Of a DNA stretch of 64,000 nt, positions 8,303-16,376 are shown piece after piece. Source of the stretch: Burkholderia sp. BCC1644 (lineage in GTDB: Bacteria > Pseudomonadota > Gammaproteobacteria > Burkholderiales > Burkholderiaceae); the NCBI RefSeq assembly GCF_902833225.1, contig NZ_CADFEI010000024.1:1-64000 (forward strand). Direction: 5' to 3'. The notes under the pieces were generated by a model, which searched no databases, was not told the DNA's origin, and saw only the letters and a list, made by a program, of their open reading frames with translations. Position numbers and translations under genes: made by a program. Positions within the stretch are counted from its first letter, which is position 1, and each line of letters starts with the position of its first letter.

Positions 8303-8449
8303 ATGTCAGATTTTCTCGACCAATATCCGATGCTCATCTTCGCGCTCGAAGCCTTCGTAGCGCTTGCCCTGCTGATCTTCATCGTCGTGTGGACGTCGTC
8401 GGGCAGAAAGAAGCACGCCCGCAGCAACAACGACCGCCAGCCGCGCTGA
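8303..8449 (+). CDS. Small single-pass membrane protein of unknown function
   Basis: This 48-codon gene encodes a short acidic start (MSDFLDQYP), one hydrophobic helix (about residues 11-30) and a basic, hydrophilic tail rich in R, K, N and Q. The topology predicted by the positive-inside rule is N-terminus out, C-terminus in. It starts 28 bp from the mltA start in the divergent direction. It ends 14 bp before the apaG stop, with which it is convergent. I do not recognise the family. The balanced TM-plus-basic-tail design and the tight fit between neighbours argue that it is real. Confidence 0.55.
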   Translation: MSDFLDQYPMLIFALEAFVALALLIFIVVWTSSGRKKHARSNNDRQPR

Positions 8450-8463
8450 CGCGCTTCGCACGC

Positions 8464-8838
8464 TCAATGCAGCGTGCGCGGCATGTGCAGTGCGAACTCG
8501 TCAACCGGCGCCTCGAAACGCTCGCCGTCTTCCGCCACGCAGAAGTAGGCGCCCCGCATCGTGCCGACCGGCGTCGCGATCACGGCCCAGCTCGTGTATT
8601 CGAAGTGCTCGCCCGGCTGCAGCAGCGGCTGGTGCCCGACGACGCCGAGCCCCTTCACTTCCTGCACGTGGTTCTCGCTGTCCGTGATGATCCAGTGACG
8701 CGCGATCAGCTGCGCCGCGACCTGTCCCGTGTTGCGGATCGTCAGCGTGTACGCGAATGCATATTGACGGCGATCGGGGTCGGATTGTTCCGGCAAGTAG
8801 CTGGTTTTCACCGAAACGGTGAACTGATACTGACTCAT
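8464..8838 (-). CDS. apaG: ApaG family protein
   Basis: This 124-residue protein has the length and core of ApaG: YAFAYTLTIRNTG, RHWIITDS, VKGLGVVGHQPLLQPGEHFEYTSWAVI and GTMRGAYFCV. The fold is an immunoglobulin-like beta sandwich. In enterobacteria apaG lies beside apaH and has been linked to divalent-metal efflux, but its biochemical role is still unclear. The reading frame continues upstream, yet the family begins at the ATG at 8838. It is divergent from rpe. Confidence 0.9.
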   Translation of the reverse strand: MSQYQFTVSVKTSYLPEQSDPDRRQYAFAYTLTIRNTGQVAAQLIARHWIITDSENHVQEVKGLGVVGHQPLLQPGEHFEYTSWAVIATPVGTMRGAYFCVAEDGERFEAPVDEFALHMPRTLH

Positions 8839-8974
8839 GATGTTTCCGGTGGAAGGTGACTGTCCGTGCCGGCATGGGCAACGGGGCCGCGGGCGCGCCG
8901 CATTGGTTCGGCATTCTATGCGCAATCGGGCCTCGTCCGCACGGCCCGCCGCCGCGCACCGGGTCGCCGGACGG

Positions 8975-8980
8975 TAGAAT
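8975..8980 (+). promoter_or_regulatory. Probable -10 element of the rpe-gph promoter
   Basis: TAGAAT lies about 36 bp before the rpe ATG in a GC-rich surrounding, which would give a leader of roughly 30 nt. No convincing -35 hexamer is seen 16-18 bp upstream. Confidence 0.4.
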
Positions 8981-9016
8981 GACGGTTTTGCGCCGCAACG
9001 TCCCCGCTCCCCTGCC

Positions 9017-9703
9017 ATGACCCAATTTCGTATCGCTCCCAGCATCCTGTCGGCCGATTTCGCACGGCTCGGCGAAGAAGTCCGCAACGTCGTCGCCGCC
9101 GGCGCCGACTGGATCCACTTCGACGTGATGGACAACCATTATGTGCCGAACCTGACGATCGGCCCGCTCGTGTGCGAAGCGATCCGCCCGCACGTGCAGG
9201 TGCCGATCGACGTGCACCTGATGGTGCGCCCGGTCGACCGGATCGTGCCCGATTTCGCGAAGGCCGGTGCGAACCTGATCAGCTTCCACCCGGAAGGCTC
9301 CGATCACATCGACCGCACGCTGTCGCTGATCCGCGACCACGGCTGCAAGGCCGGCCTCGTGTTCAACCCGGCCACGCCGCTGAACTACCTCGACCACGTG
9401 ATGGATCGCCTCGACTTCGTGCTGCTGATGTCGGTCAACCCGGGCTTCGGCGGCCAGTCGTTCATTCCGGAAACGCTGAACAAGCTGCGCGAAGCACGCG
9501 CACGCATCGACGCCTATACCGAACGCACGGGCCGCGAGATCCTGCTCGAGGTCGACGGCGGCGTGAAGACCGACAACATCGCGGAAATCGCGGCGGCCGG
9601 CGCCGACACGTTCGTCGCGGGTTCGGCGATCTTCGGCAAGCCCGACTACCGCAAGGTGATCGACGAGATGCGCGCGGCGCTCGCCACCGTCGAGCGGAGC
9701 TGA
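9017..9703 (+). CDS. rpe: Ribulose-phosphate 3-epimerase
   Basis: This 228-residue TIM-barrel enzyme shows the canonical blocks: PSILSADFARLGEEV at the start, HFDVMDNHYVPNLT with a metal-binding H and D, HLMV, VNPGFGGQSF, and EVDGGVK with the catalytic aspartate. It interconverts ribulose 5-phosphate and xylulose 5-phosphate in the pentose phosphate and Calvin pathways. gph follows four bases after its stop, an arrangement conserved in many proteobacteria (rpe-gph-trp). Confidence 0.95.
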   Translation: MTQFRIAPSILSADFARLGEEVRNVVAAGADWIHFDVMDNHYVPNLTIGPLVCEAIRPHVQVPIDVHLMVRPVDRIVPDFAKAGANLISFHPEGSDHIDRTLSLIRDHGCKAGLVFNPATPLNYLDHVMDRLDFVLLMSVNPGFGGQSFIPETLNKLREARARIDAYTERTGREILLEVDGGVKTDNIAEIAAAGADTFVAGSAIFGKPDYRKVIDEMRAALATVERS

Positions 9704-9707
9704 CGCC

Positions 9708-10472
9708 GTGGCCGATTCGTCGCTTGCCGGCCATGCGCCGGCCGGGGCCGCCGCGGACGCCGCCCCGATCCGCTTCACCGCGCCGCGCATCGAAGCCGCG
9801 CTGATCGACCTCGACGGCACGATGGTCGACACGGCCGACGATTTCACGGCCGGCCTGAACGGGATGCTCGCGCAGATCGGCGCGCCGGCCACGTCGCGCG
9901 ACGAGGTGATCGGCTACGTCGGCAAGGGCTCCGAACACCTGATCCAGAGCGTGCTGAAGCCGCGCTTCCCGGCCGACGAAGCGCACGCGCGCTTCGTCGA
10001 CGCGCTGGCGATCTACCAGACCGAATACGCGAAGATCAACGGCCGCCATACGCGCCTCTATCCTGAGGTGACCGCCGGCCTCGACGCGCTGCGCGCGGCC
10101 GGCATCCGGCTCGCGTGCGTGACGAACAAGCCGCACCGCTTCGCGGTCGAGCTGCTCGAGCAATACGGGCTGGCCGATCGCTTCGGCATCGTGCTGGGCG
10201 GCGACAGCGTCGCGCGCAAGAAGCCCGATCCGCTGCCGATGCTGACGGCCTGCGACGCGCTCGGCGTCGCACCGGACGCGGCGGTCGCGATCGGCGACTC
10301 GGAAAACGATGCGCTGGCAGGCCGCGCGGCCGGGATGGCGACGCTGACGGTGCCGTACGGCTACAACCACGGCAACGCTATACAAACGATAAATTCGGAT
10401 GGTATAGTCGATTCGTTGCTGGTCGCAGCTCGCGCGATCACCGCGCACAATGCCGGCCGGCCAACCCTCTGA
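9708..10472 (+). CDS. gph: Phosphoglycolate phosphatase
   Basis: This 254-residue HAD-superfamily protein has motif I LIDLDGTMVDT (nucleophile D34, general acid D36), motif II VTNKPH, the lysine in RKKPDP, and motif IV IGDSENDA. It removes 2-phosphoglycolate formed during DNA repair or oxygenation. The start is a GTG four bases after rpe. The N-terminal 28 residues are Ala/Pro-rich and not part of the HAD core. The last 30 codons (from about 10375) are unusually AT-rich, probably because they overlap the promoter of the downstream trp leader. Confidence 0.9.
   Translation: MADSSLAGHAPAGAAADAAPIRFTAPRIEAALIDLDGTMVDTADDFTAGLNGMLAQIGAPATSRDEVIGYVGKGSEHLIQSVLKPRFPADEAHARFVDALAIYQTEYAKINGRHTRLYPEVTAGLDALRAAGIRLACVTNKPHRFAVELLEQYGLADRFGIVLGGDSVARKKPDPLPMLTACDALGVAPDAAVAIGDSENDALAGRAAGMATLTVPYGYNHGNAIQTINSDGIVDSLLVAARAITAHNAGRPTL
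10378..10408 (+). promoter_or_regulatory. Candidate trp promoter or operator inside the 3' end of gph
   Basis: An AT-rich patch in an otherwise GC-rich gene contains the inverted repeat CTATAC (10378-10383) and GTATAG (10402-10407), separated by 18 bp. TATAGT at 10403-10408 could serve as a -10 element for the trp leader, whose ATG is 82 bp downstream. The -35 is weak, so this is a suggestion only. Confidence 0.35.
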
Positions 10473-10489
10473 TCATTTCTTCCATCTGC

Positions 10490-10564
10490 ATGTTTCTGAA
10501 TAAAAAACGGAGTCTGAGCAGCATCGACCGGGGAGCCTGGCCCTGGCGTCGCTGGTCGCGCTAA
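10490..10564 (+). CDS. trpL: trp operon leader peptide
   Basis: A 24-codon frame starts at an ATG 18 bp after the gph stop. Its C-terminal part reads GAWPWRRWSR, with Trp codons at positions 17, 19 and 22. It lies directly upstream of a hairpin followed by six T residues, and 266 bp before trpE. Three Trp codons in a peptide this short, in front of the tryptophan operon, is the signature of ribosome-mediated attenuation. Stalling at the Trp codons would favour read-through. No clear ribosome site precedes the ATG. Confidence 0.8.
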   Translation: MFLNKKRSLSSIDRGAWPWRRWSR

Positions 10565-10611
10565 CCTCTTCGATGAGGTACGCTGAAGCACGTCTTCAGC
10601 GCCGTTTTTTA
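10564..10611 (+). terminator. Attenuator of the trp operon
   Basis: Immediately after the leader stop codon there is a small hairpin (10564-10568 with 10575-10579). It is followed by the terminator stem 10581-10588 / 10594-10601 with loop CACGT and six T residues at 10605-10610. The stem can be extended by two G-C pairs across a bulge. Competing pairing between the CTTC at 10568 and the GAAG at 10585 could form an anti-terminator, but it is short and I cannot fold it reliably. Confidence 0.65.
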
Positions 10612-10829
10612 TCTCGCTGCGCATCCGCGCGCCGACCGTCGCACCACCTCGAGTTCCACCGCATCCGAACGCTTGCGTTCAGGATCGGCCGCAGGCTCGC
10701 GACGTTCACGCCCGGAGTGCCGGCCGGCAACAGGCACTTCTCGATCGACCGCCCTTTCGCCGACGGCAACGCGCGCAGCGTCAAGTGATCCCTGGCGCAC
10801 GCGCCGCTCGTCCCGAACAGGACCGGAAC

Positions 10830-12323
10830 ATGACCGAACTCGAATTCCAATCGCTCGCGAACGAAGGCTACAACCGCATCCCGCTGATCGCGGAAGCCCT
10901 CGCCGATCTCGAAACGCCGCTGTCCCTCTACCTGAAGCTGGCCCAGCCCGAACGCGCGGGCGCCAACTCGTTCCTGCTCGAATCGGTGGTCGGCGGCGAA
11001 CGCTTCGGCCGCTACTCGTTCATCGGCCTGCCGGCCCGCACGCTCGTACGCACCCGCAACGGCGTATCGGAAGTCGTGCGCGACGGCCAGGTCGTCGAGA
11101 CGCACGACGGCGACCCGTTCCAGTTCATCGAATCGTTCCAGGCGCGCTTCAAGGTCGCGCAGCGCCCGGGCCTGCCGCGCTTCTGCGGCGGTCTCGCCGG
11201 CTACTTCGGCTACGACGCGGTGCGCTATATCGAGAAGAAACTCGCGAATACCGCGCCGCGCGACGATCTCGGCCTGCCTGACATCCAGTTGCTGCTGACC
11301 GAGGAAGTCGCGGTCATCGACAACCTCGCCGGCAAGCTGTACCTGATCATCTACGCCGACCCGAGCCAGCCCGAAGCCTACGCGAAGGCGAAACAGCGCC
11401 TGCGCGAACTGAAGCAGCGCCTGCGCACGACCGTGCAGCCGCCCGTCACGTCGGCGAGCGTGCGTACCGAGACGTTCCGCGAATTCAAGAAGGACGACTA
11501 CCTCGCCGCCGTGCGTCAGGCGAAGGAATACATCGCGGCCGGTGAGCTGATGCAGATCCAGGTCGGCCAGCGGCTGACGAAGCCGTACCGCGACAATCCG
11601 CTGTCGCTGTATCGTGCGCTGCGTTCGCTGAACCCGTCGCCGTACATGTATTACTACAACTTCGGCGATTTCCACGTGGTCGGCGCGTCGCCCGAAATCC
11701 TCGTGCGCCAGGAAAAGCGCGGCGAAGACCAGATCGTCACGATCCGTCCGCTCGCCGGCACGCGCCCGCGCGGCAACACGCCCGAGCGCGACGCGGAACT
11801 CGCGACCGAGTTGCTCAACGATCCGAAGGAAATCGCCGAGCACGTGATGCTGATCGACCTCGCGCGCAACGACGTCGGCCGTATCGCGGAAATCGGCTCG
11901 GTGCAGGTGACCGACAAGATGGTCATCGAGAAGTACTCGCACGTGCAGCACATCGTCAGCTCGGTCGAAGGCAAGCTGAAGCCCGGCATGACGAACTACG
12001 ACGTGCTGCGCGCGACGTTCCCGGCCGGCACGCTGTCCGGCGCGCCGAAGGTGCGCGCGATGGAACTGATCGACGAGCTCGAGCCGGTCAAGCGCGGGCT
12101 GTACGGCGGTGCGGTCGGCTACCTGTCGTTCTCGGGCGAGATGGATCTCGCGATCGCGATCCGCACGGGGCTGATCCACAACGGCAACCTGTATGTGCAA
12201 GCGGCGGCCGGCGTCGTCGCGGATTCGGTGCCCGAATCCGAATGGCAAGAGACCGAGAACAAGGCGCGCGCAGTGCTGCGTGCGGCCGAACAGGTCCAGG
12301 ACGGCCTCGATAGCGACTTCTGA
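10830..12323 (+). CDS. trpE: Anthranilate synthase component I
   Basis: This 497-residue chorismate-binding enzyme has the LLES feedback motif near residue 49, where tryptophan inhibits, and the C-terminal catalytic core: IQVGQRLTKPYRDNPLSLYRALR, IRPLAGTRPRG, HVMLIDLARNDVGR and GTLSGAPKVRAMELI. It makes anthranilate from chorismate with ammonia supplied by TrpG. The ATG at 10830 is chosen because the family starts there; an in-frame GTG 45 bp upstream adds only unconserved residues. About 219 bp separate the attenuator from this start. Confidence 0.95.
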   Translation: MTELEFQSLANEGYNRIPLIAEALADLETPLSLYLKLAQPERAGANSFLLESVVGGERFGRYSFIGLPARTLVRTRNGVSEVVRDGQVVETHDGDPFQFIESFQARFKVAQRPGLPRFCGGLAGYFGYDAVRYIEKKLANTAPRDDLGLPDIQLLLTEEVAVIDNLAGKLYLIIYADPSQPEAYAKAKQRLRELKQRLRTTVQPPVTSASVRTETFREFKKDDYLAAVRQAKEYIAAGELMQIQVGQRLTKPYRDNPLSLYRALRSLNPSPYMYYYNFGDFHVVGASPEILVRQEKRGEDQIVTIRPLAGTRPRGNTPERDAELATELLNDPKEIAEHVMLIDLARNDVGRIAEIGSVQVTDKMVIEKYSHVQHIVSSVEGKLKPGMTNYDVLRATFPAGTLSGAPKVRAMELIDELEPVKRGLYGGAVGYLSFSGEMDLAIAIRTGLIHNGNLYVQAAAGVVADSVPESEWQETENKARAVLRAAEQVQDGLDSDF

Positions 12324-12336
12324 CCGGAGACTGACC

Positions 12337-12927
12337 ATGCTGCTCATGATCGACAACTACGACTCGTTTACCTACAACCTGGTCCAGTACTTCGGCGAAC
12401 TCGGCGAGGACGTACGCACCTACCGCAACGACGAAATCACCCTCGACGAGATCGCGCGCCTGAATCCCGACGCGATCTGCCTGTCGCCGGGCCCGAGCAA
12501 TCCGCAACACGCGGGCATCACGCTCGACGTGCTGCGCGAATTTTCGGGCAAGAAGCCGATCCTCGGCGTCTGCCTCGGCCATCAGGCGATCGGCGAAGCG
12601 TTCGGCGGCCGCGTCGTGCGCGCGGCGACCATCATGCACGGCAAGGTGAGCCGGATCGAAACCGACTGCCAGGGCGTGTTCGCCGACCTGCCGAAGCACT
12701 TCGACGTCACGCGCTACCACTCGCTCGCGATCGAGCGCGAATCGCTGCCCGACTGCCTCGAGGTGTCCGCGTGGACCGACGACGGCGAAATCATGGGCGT
12801 GCGCCACAAGACGTTGCCGATCGAGGGCGTGCAGTTCCACCCGGAGTCGATCCTGTCCGAGCACGGCCATGCGTTGCTCGAGAATTTCCTGAAGCTGGCC
12901 CGTGCCGCGGCCGCGCAAGCCGCCTGA
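12337..12927 (+). CDS. trpG: Anthranilate synthase glutamine amidotransferase component II
   Basis: This 196-residue class I glutamine amidotransferase begins MLLMIDNYDSFTYNLVQYF. It has the nucleophile C79 in GVCLGHQ and the H168/E170 pair in GVQFHPES. It supplies ammonia to TrpE. It starts 13 bp after the trpE stop and ends 13 bp before trpD. Such proteins also serve as PabA in some bacteria, so a dual role in folate synthesis is possible. Confidence 0.95.
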   Translation: MLLMIDNYDSFTYNLVQYFGELGEDVRTYRNDEITLDEIARLNPDAICLSPGPSNPQHAGITLDVLREFSGKKPILGVCLGHQAIGEAFGGRVVRAATIMHGKVSRIETDCQGVFADLPKHFDVTRYHSLAIERESLPDCLEVSAWTDDGEIMGVRHKTLPIEGVQFHPESILSEHGHALLENFLKLARAAAAQAA

Positions 12928-12940
12928 CGGGAGCCTCACG

Positions 12941-13972
12941 ATGACGATTACCCCGCAGGAAGCGCTGCAGCGCACGATCGAACACCGCGAGATCTTCCAC
13001 GACGAAATGCTGCACCTGATGCGGCTCATCATGCGCGGCGACCTGTCGCCCGTGATGGCGGCCGCGATCATCACCGGGCTGCGCGTGAAGAAGGAGACGA
13101 TCGGCGAGATCGCCGCCGCCGCAACCGTGATGCGCGAATTCGCGAACCACGTCGAGGTGCAGGACAACTCGAACTTCGTCGACATCGTCGGCACCGGCGG
13201 CGACGGCTCGCATACGTTCAACATCTCGACCGCGTCGATGTTCGTCACGGCCGCGGCCGGCGCGAAGGTCGCGAAGCACGGCAACCGCGGCGTGTCGAGC
13301 AAGTCCGGCAGCGCCGACGTGCTCGAGGCGCTCGGCGTGAACATCGACCTGCAGTCGGAGCAGGTCGCCGCATCGATCGCCGAAACGGGCATGGGCTTCA
13401 TGTTCGCGCCGAACCATCACCCGGCGATGAAGAACATCGCGGCCGTGCGCCGCGAGCTCGGCGTGCGCACGATCTTCAACATCCTCGGCCCGCTGACCAA
13501 TCCGGCCGGTGCGCCGAACCAGCTGATGGGCGTGTTCCACCCCGACCTCGTCGGCATCCAGGTGCGCGTGATGCAGCGTCTCGGCGCGCAGCACGTGCTC
13601 GTCGTGTACGGCAAGGACGGGATGGACGAGGTGTCGCTCGGCGCCGCGACGCTCGTCGGCGAATTGCGTGACGGCAAGGTGCACGAATACGAGATCCATC
13701 CGGAGGACTTCGGCCTGCAGATGGTGTCGAACCGCACGCTGAAGGTGGAAAATGCCGACGAATCGCGCGCGATGCTGCTCGGTGCACTGGACAACCAGCC
13801 GGGCGTCGCCCGCGAGATCGTCACGCTGAACTCGGGCACCGCGCTCTATGCGGCGAACGTCGCCGAGTCGATCGCGGACGGCATCCAGCTCGCCCGCGAA
13901 GCGATCGCGAGCGGCAAGGCGCGCGCGAAAGTCGACGAACTCGTGCGCTTCACGCAGCAGTTCAAGCGCTGA
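12941..13972 (+). CDS. trpD: Anthranilate phosphoribosyltransferase
   Basis: This 343-residue protein has the glycine-rich phosphoribosyl site VGTGGDGSHTFNIST, KHGNRGVSSKSGSADVLEALG and NPAGAPNQLMGVFHP, all typical of TrpD. It transfers anthranilate to PRPP. The ATG at 12941 matches the usual family N-terminus; the frame is open further back to a GTG inside the end of trpG. It is a stand-alone TrpD, not fused to TrpG as in enterobacteria. Confidence 0.95.
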   Translation: MTITPQEALQRTIEHREIFHDEMLHLMRLIMRGDLSPVMAAAIITGLRVKKETIGEIAAAATVMREFANHVEVQDNSNFVDIVGTGGDGSHTFNISTASMFVTAAAGAKVAKHGNRGVSSKSGSADVLEALGVNIDLQSEQVAASIAETGMGFMFAPNHHPAMKNIAAVRRELGVRTIFNILGPLTNPAGAPNQLMGVFHPDLVGIQVRVMQRLGAQHVLVVYGKDGMDEVSLGAATLVGELRDGKVHEYEIHPEDFGLQMVSNRTLKVENADESRAMLLGALDNQPGVAREIVTLNSGTALYAANVAESIADGIQLAREAIASGKARAKVDELVRFTQQFKR

Positions 13973-14002
13973 CTCCCCCTTACGAATCAAGCAGGAACCC
14001 AC

Positions 14003-14788
14003 ATGAGCGACATTCTCGACCGAATCATCGCCGTCAAGCGCGAAGAAGTCGCGGCGGCCATGCGCAGCGCGCCGCTCGAGGCACTGAAGCTGGACGCCTC
14101 GGCGCGCGACCTGCGCGACTTCGTCGGCGCACTGCGTGCGAAGCACGCGGCCGGCGACGCCGCCGTGATCGCCGAAATCAAGAAGGCCAGCCCGTCGAAG
14201 GGCGTGTTGCGCGAGCATTTCGTGCCGGCCGACATCGCACGCTCGTATGCGGCGCACGGCGCCGCGTGCCTGTCGGTGCTGACCGACGAGCAATTCTTCC
14301 AGGGCAGCGTCCGCTACCTCGAAGAAGCGCGCGCGGCCTGCACGCTGCCCGTGCTGCGCAAGGACTTCATCGTCGACGCGTACCAGATCGTCGAAGCGCG
14401 CGCGATGGGCGCCGACGCGATCCTCCTGATCGCCGCCGCGCTCGACACGCCGCTGATGCAGGACCTCGAAGCGTATGCGCACTCGCTCGGCCTCGCGGTG
14501 CTGGTCGAAGTGCACGACCGCAACGAGATGGAACAGGCGCTGACGCTCAAGACGCCACTGCTCGGCATCAACAACCGCAACCTGCGCACGTTCGAGACGT
14601 CGATCCAGACCACGCTCGACATGCTCGACATGATTCCGGCGGACCGCATCGTCGTGACCGAATCGGGCATCCTGTCGCGCACCGACGTCGACACGATGCG
14701 CGCGGCGAACGTGAACGCGTTCCTCGTCGGCGAAGCATTCATGCGCGCCGGGCAGCCGGGCGAGGAACTCGCACGGATGTTCTTCTGA
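14003..14788 (+). CDS. trpC: Indole-3-glycerol-phosphate synthase
   Basis: This 261-residue TIM-barrel protein shows EIKKASPSKG, TDEQFFQGS, LRKDFIVD, EVHDRNE, GINNRNLRTFE and TESGI, covering the catalytic lysines and glutamates of TrpC. It closes the indole ring of the tryptophan pathway. It is not fused to TrpF. Its TGA stop overlaps the ATG of the next gene by one base, so the CYTH protein is expected to be translated together with it. Confidence 0.95.
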   Translation: MSDILDRIIAVKREEVAAAMRSAPLEALKLDASARDLRDFVGALRAKHAAGDAAVIAEIKKASPSKGVLREHFVPADIARSYAAHGAACLSVLTDEQFFQGSVRYLEEARAACTLPVLRKDFIVDAYQIVEARAMGADAILLIAAALDTPLMQDLEAYAHSLGLAVLVEVHDRNEMEQALTLKTPLLGINNRNLRTFETSIQTTLDMLDMIPADRIVVTESGILSRTDVDTMRAANVNAFLVGEAFMRAGQPGEELARMFF

Positions 14789-15414
14789 TGGCGATCGAAA
14801 AAGAAATCAAGCTCGCGCTGCCGGCCGGCCAGGCCGACGACGCGCGACGCTTCTTCGAGACGCTGACCGGCGAACCCGGTCACGACATCACGCTCGCGAA
14901 CGTCTACTACGACACGCCCGATCTCGCGCTGGCACGCTCGAAGAGCGCGGTGCGCGTGCGTCGCGCGCCGCACGGCTGGCTGCAGACGTTCAAGACGGTC
15001 GGCAGCGCGGAAGGCGGCCTGCATCGCCGCCACGAATGGGAACTGCCGGTCGCCGGCGACGCGCTCGAAATTGACGCCCTCGTCGCGGCCTGTGACGTGC
15101 CGGAAGCCGCCGCCGCGCTGAATGACGCGGCCGGCGCACTGCATGCGCTGTTCCGAACGGATTTTTCGCGTACGCTGTGGCGCATCGCAATCGGCGGCGC
15201 GACCGTCGAAGCCGCGGTGGACCTCGGCGAGATCGTCGTCCAGGCGGAACACGAAACGCGCCGCGAACCGATCAGCGAAATCGAACTCGAACTGATCGAC
15301 GGCCCGGAAGCGGCGCTCGCGACGCTCGCCGCCGAACTGCAGCAGGCGCTGCCGGGTCTCGCTCCCGAAAACATCAGCAAGGCGCAGCGCGGCTACCGGC
15401 TGCGCGCGCAATAA
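14788..15414 (+). CDS. CYTH-domain (triphosphate tunnel) phosphohydrolase
   Basis: This 208-residue protein is a single CYTH domain. It shows the ExExK signature at residues 4-8 (EKEIK), then YYDTPD, VRVRR, LQTFKT, RHEWE, VDLGE, EIELEL and the closing SKAQRGYRL. These residues line the charged tunnel that binds triphosphate and metal ions. Relatives include inorganic triphosphatase and thiamine triphosphatase; many bacterial members add a CHAD domain, absent here. The start overlaps the trpC stop (TGATG) and ung follows 13 bp after its end. The substrate cannot be told from sequence, and no link to tryptophan synthesis is known to me. Confidence 0.85.
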   Translation: MAIEKEIKLALPAGQADDARRFFETLTGEPGHDITLANVYYDTPDLALARSKSAVRVRRAPHGWLQTFKTVGSAEGGLHRRHEWELPVAGDALEIDALVAACDVPEAAAALNDAAGALHALFRTDFSRTLWRIAIGGATVEAAVDLGEIVVQAEHETRREPISEIELELIDGPEAALATLAAELQQALPGLAPENISKAQRGYRLRAQ

Positions 15415-15427
15415 ACACGCATCACGC

Positions 15428-16333
15428 ATGGCAACCCGCAAGACTTCCCGCGCGCCGCAACAGGCGTCGCTGTTCGACGATCCCGTGCCGGAAACGGCAC
15501 CGGCCGATATTCCGACCGCGGCTTCCGAGCCGCCCGCGGCCGGGCGCAAACCCGCGAAGAAAACCGCCGCACCGGCTCCGGCCGCCGCGACACCGCAGCC
15601 CGCAACCGCTGACGTTCCGCACCTCGCCGCGCAATTCGACGCGCTGCCGACTGTCTGGCGCGACGTGCTGAAGCCGTTCACCGACAGCGACGCGTACGCG
15701 CCGCTGTGCCGCTTCGTCGACGACGAGCGCGCAACCGGCAAGACGGTCTACCCGACCGACGTGTTCCGCGCGCTGCGCCTGACGAGCCCGGACGACGTGA
15801 AGATCGTGATCCTCGGCCAGGATCCGTACCACGGCGACGATCGCGGCACGCCGCAGGCGCACGGCCTCGCGTTCTCGGTGCCGCCGGCCGTCCGCACGCC
15901 GCCGTCGCTGCGCAACATCTTCAAGGAAATCGCCGCGAACTTCGGTCACGACACGCCGCGTCACGGCTGTCTCGACACGTGGGCGCGCCAGGGCGTGCTG
16001 CTGCTCAACACCGTGCTGACGGTCGAGCGCGGCGCGGCCGCGAGCCACGCGAAGCGCGGCTGGGAGCAATGCACGGACACGCTGATCCGCGAACTCGCCG
16101 GCCGTCATCGCGGGCTCGTCTTCATGCTGTGGGGCGCGCACGCGCAGGCGAAGCGCGCGCTGTTCGACGCGAGCGCGCATTGCGTGCTCGAGGCGCCGCA
16201 TCCGTCGCCGTTGTCCGCGCACCGCGGCTTCCTCGGCTGCCGCCATTTCGCGCTCGCGAACGACTATCTGGTCGACGCGGGCCGCGAACCGATCGACTGG
16301 CGCCTGCCGGAAGTGGCCGAGACGCTCGCGTAA
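15428..16333 (+). CDS. ung: Uracil-DNA glycosylase, with N-terminal extension
   Basis: This 301-residue family 1 uracil-DNA glycosylase has the catalytic loop GQDPYHG (130-136, D132) and HPSPLSAHRGF starting at H258, which contributes the DNA-intercalating loop. It removes uracil from DNA to begin base excision repair. About 60 residues precede the catalytic core; the E. coli enzyme, 229 residues in all, lacks them. This extension is rich in Ala, Pro, Lys and Thr, and near its start carries QASLF at 12-16, which fits the bacterial sliding-clamp binding consensus. It is the last gene of the trp-CYTH-ung series and is followed by a terminator. Confidence 0.93.
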   Translation: MATRKTSRAPQQASLFDDPVPETAPADIPTAASEPPAAGRKPAKKTAAPAPAAATPQPATADVPHLAAQFDALPTVWRDVLKPFTDSDAYAPLCRFVDDERATGKTVYPTDVFRALRLTSPDDVKIVILGQDPYHGDDRGTPQAHGLAFSVPPAVRTPPSLRNIFKEIAANFGHDTPRHGCLDTWARQGVLLLNTVLTVERGAAASHAKRGWEQCTDTLIRELAGRHRGLVFMLWGAHAQAKRALFDASAHCVLEAPHPSPLSAHRGFLGCRHFALANDYLVDAGREPIDWRLPEVAETLA

Positions 16334-16376
16334 CGCGCCGCGCCGGTTCCTTCGAGCCGGCGGCCAGCAGGCATGC

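Noticed and set aside
5995..8859. A 954-codon open frame on the plus strand covering paaK, mltA and apaG
   Set aside because: It overlaps three well-identified genes, is Arg/Ala-rich, and matches no family. Long antisense or out-of-frame frames are expected at this GC content.
10573..10788. A 71-codon frame between the trp attenuator and trpE
   Set aside because: It starts inside the attenuator, is Arg-rich, has no ribosome site and overlaps the trpE leader; it looks like a chance frame.
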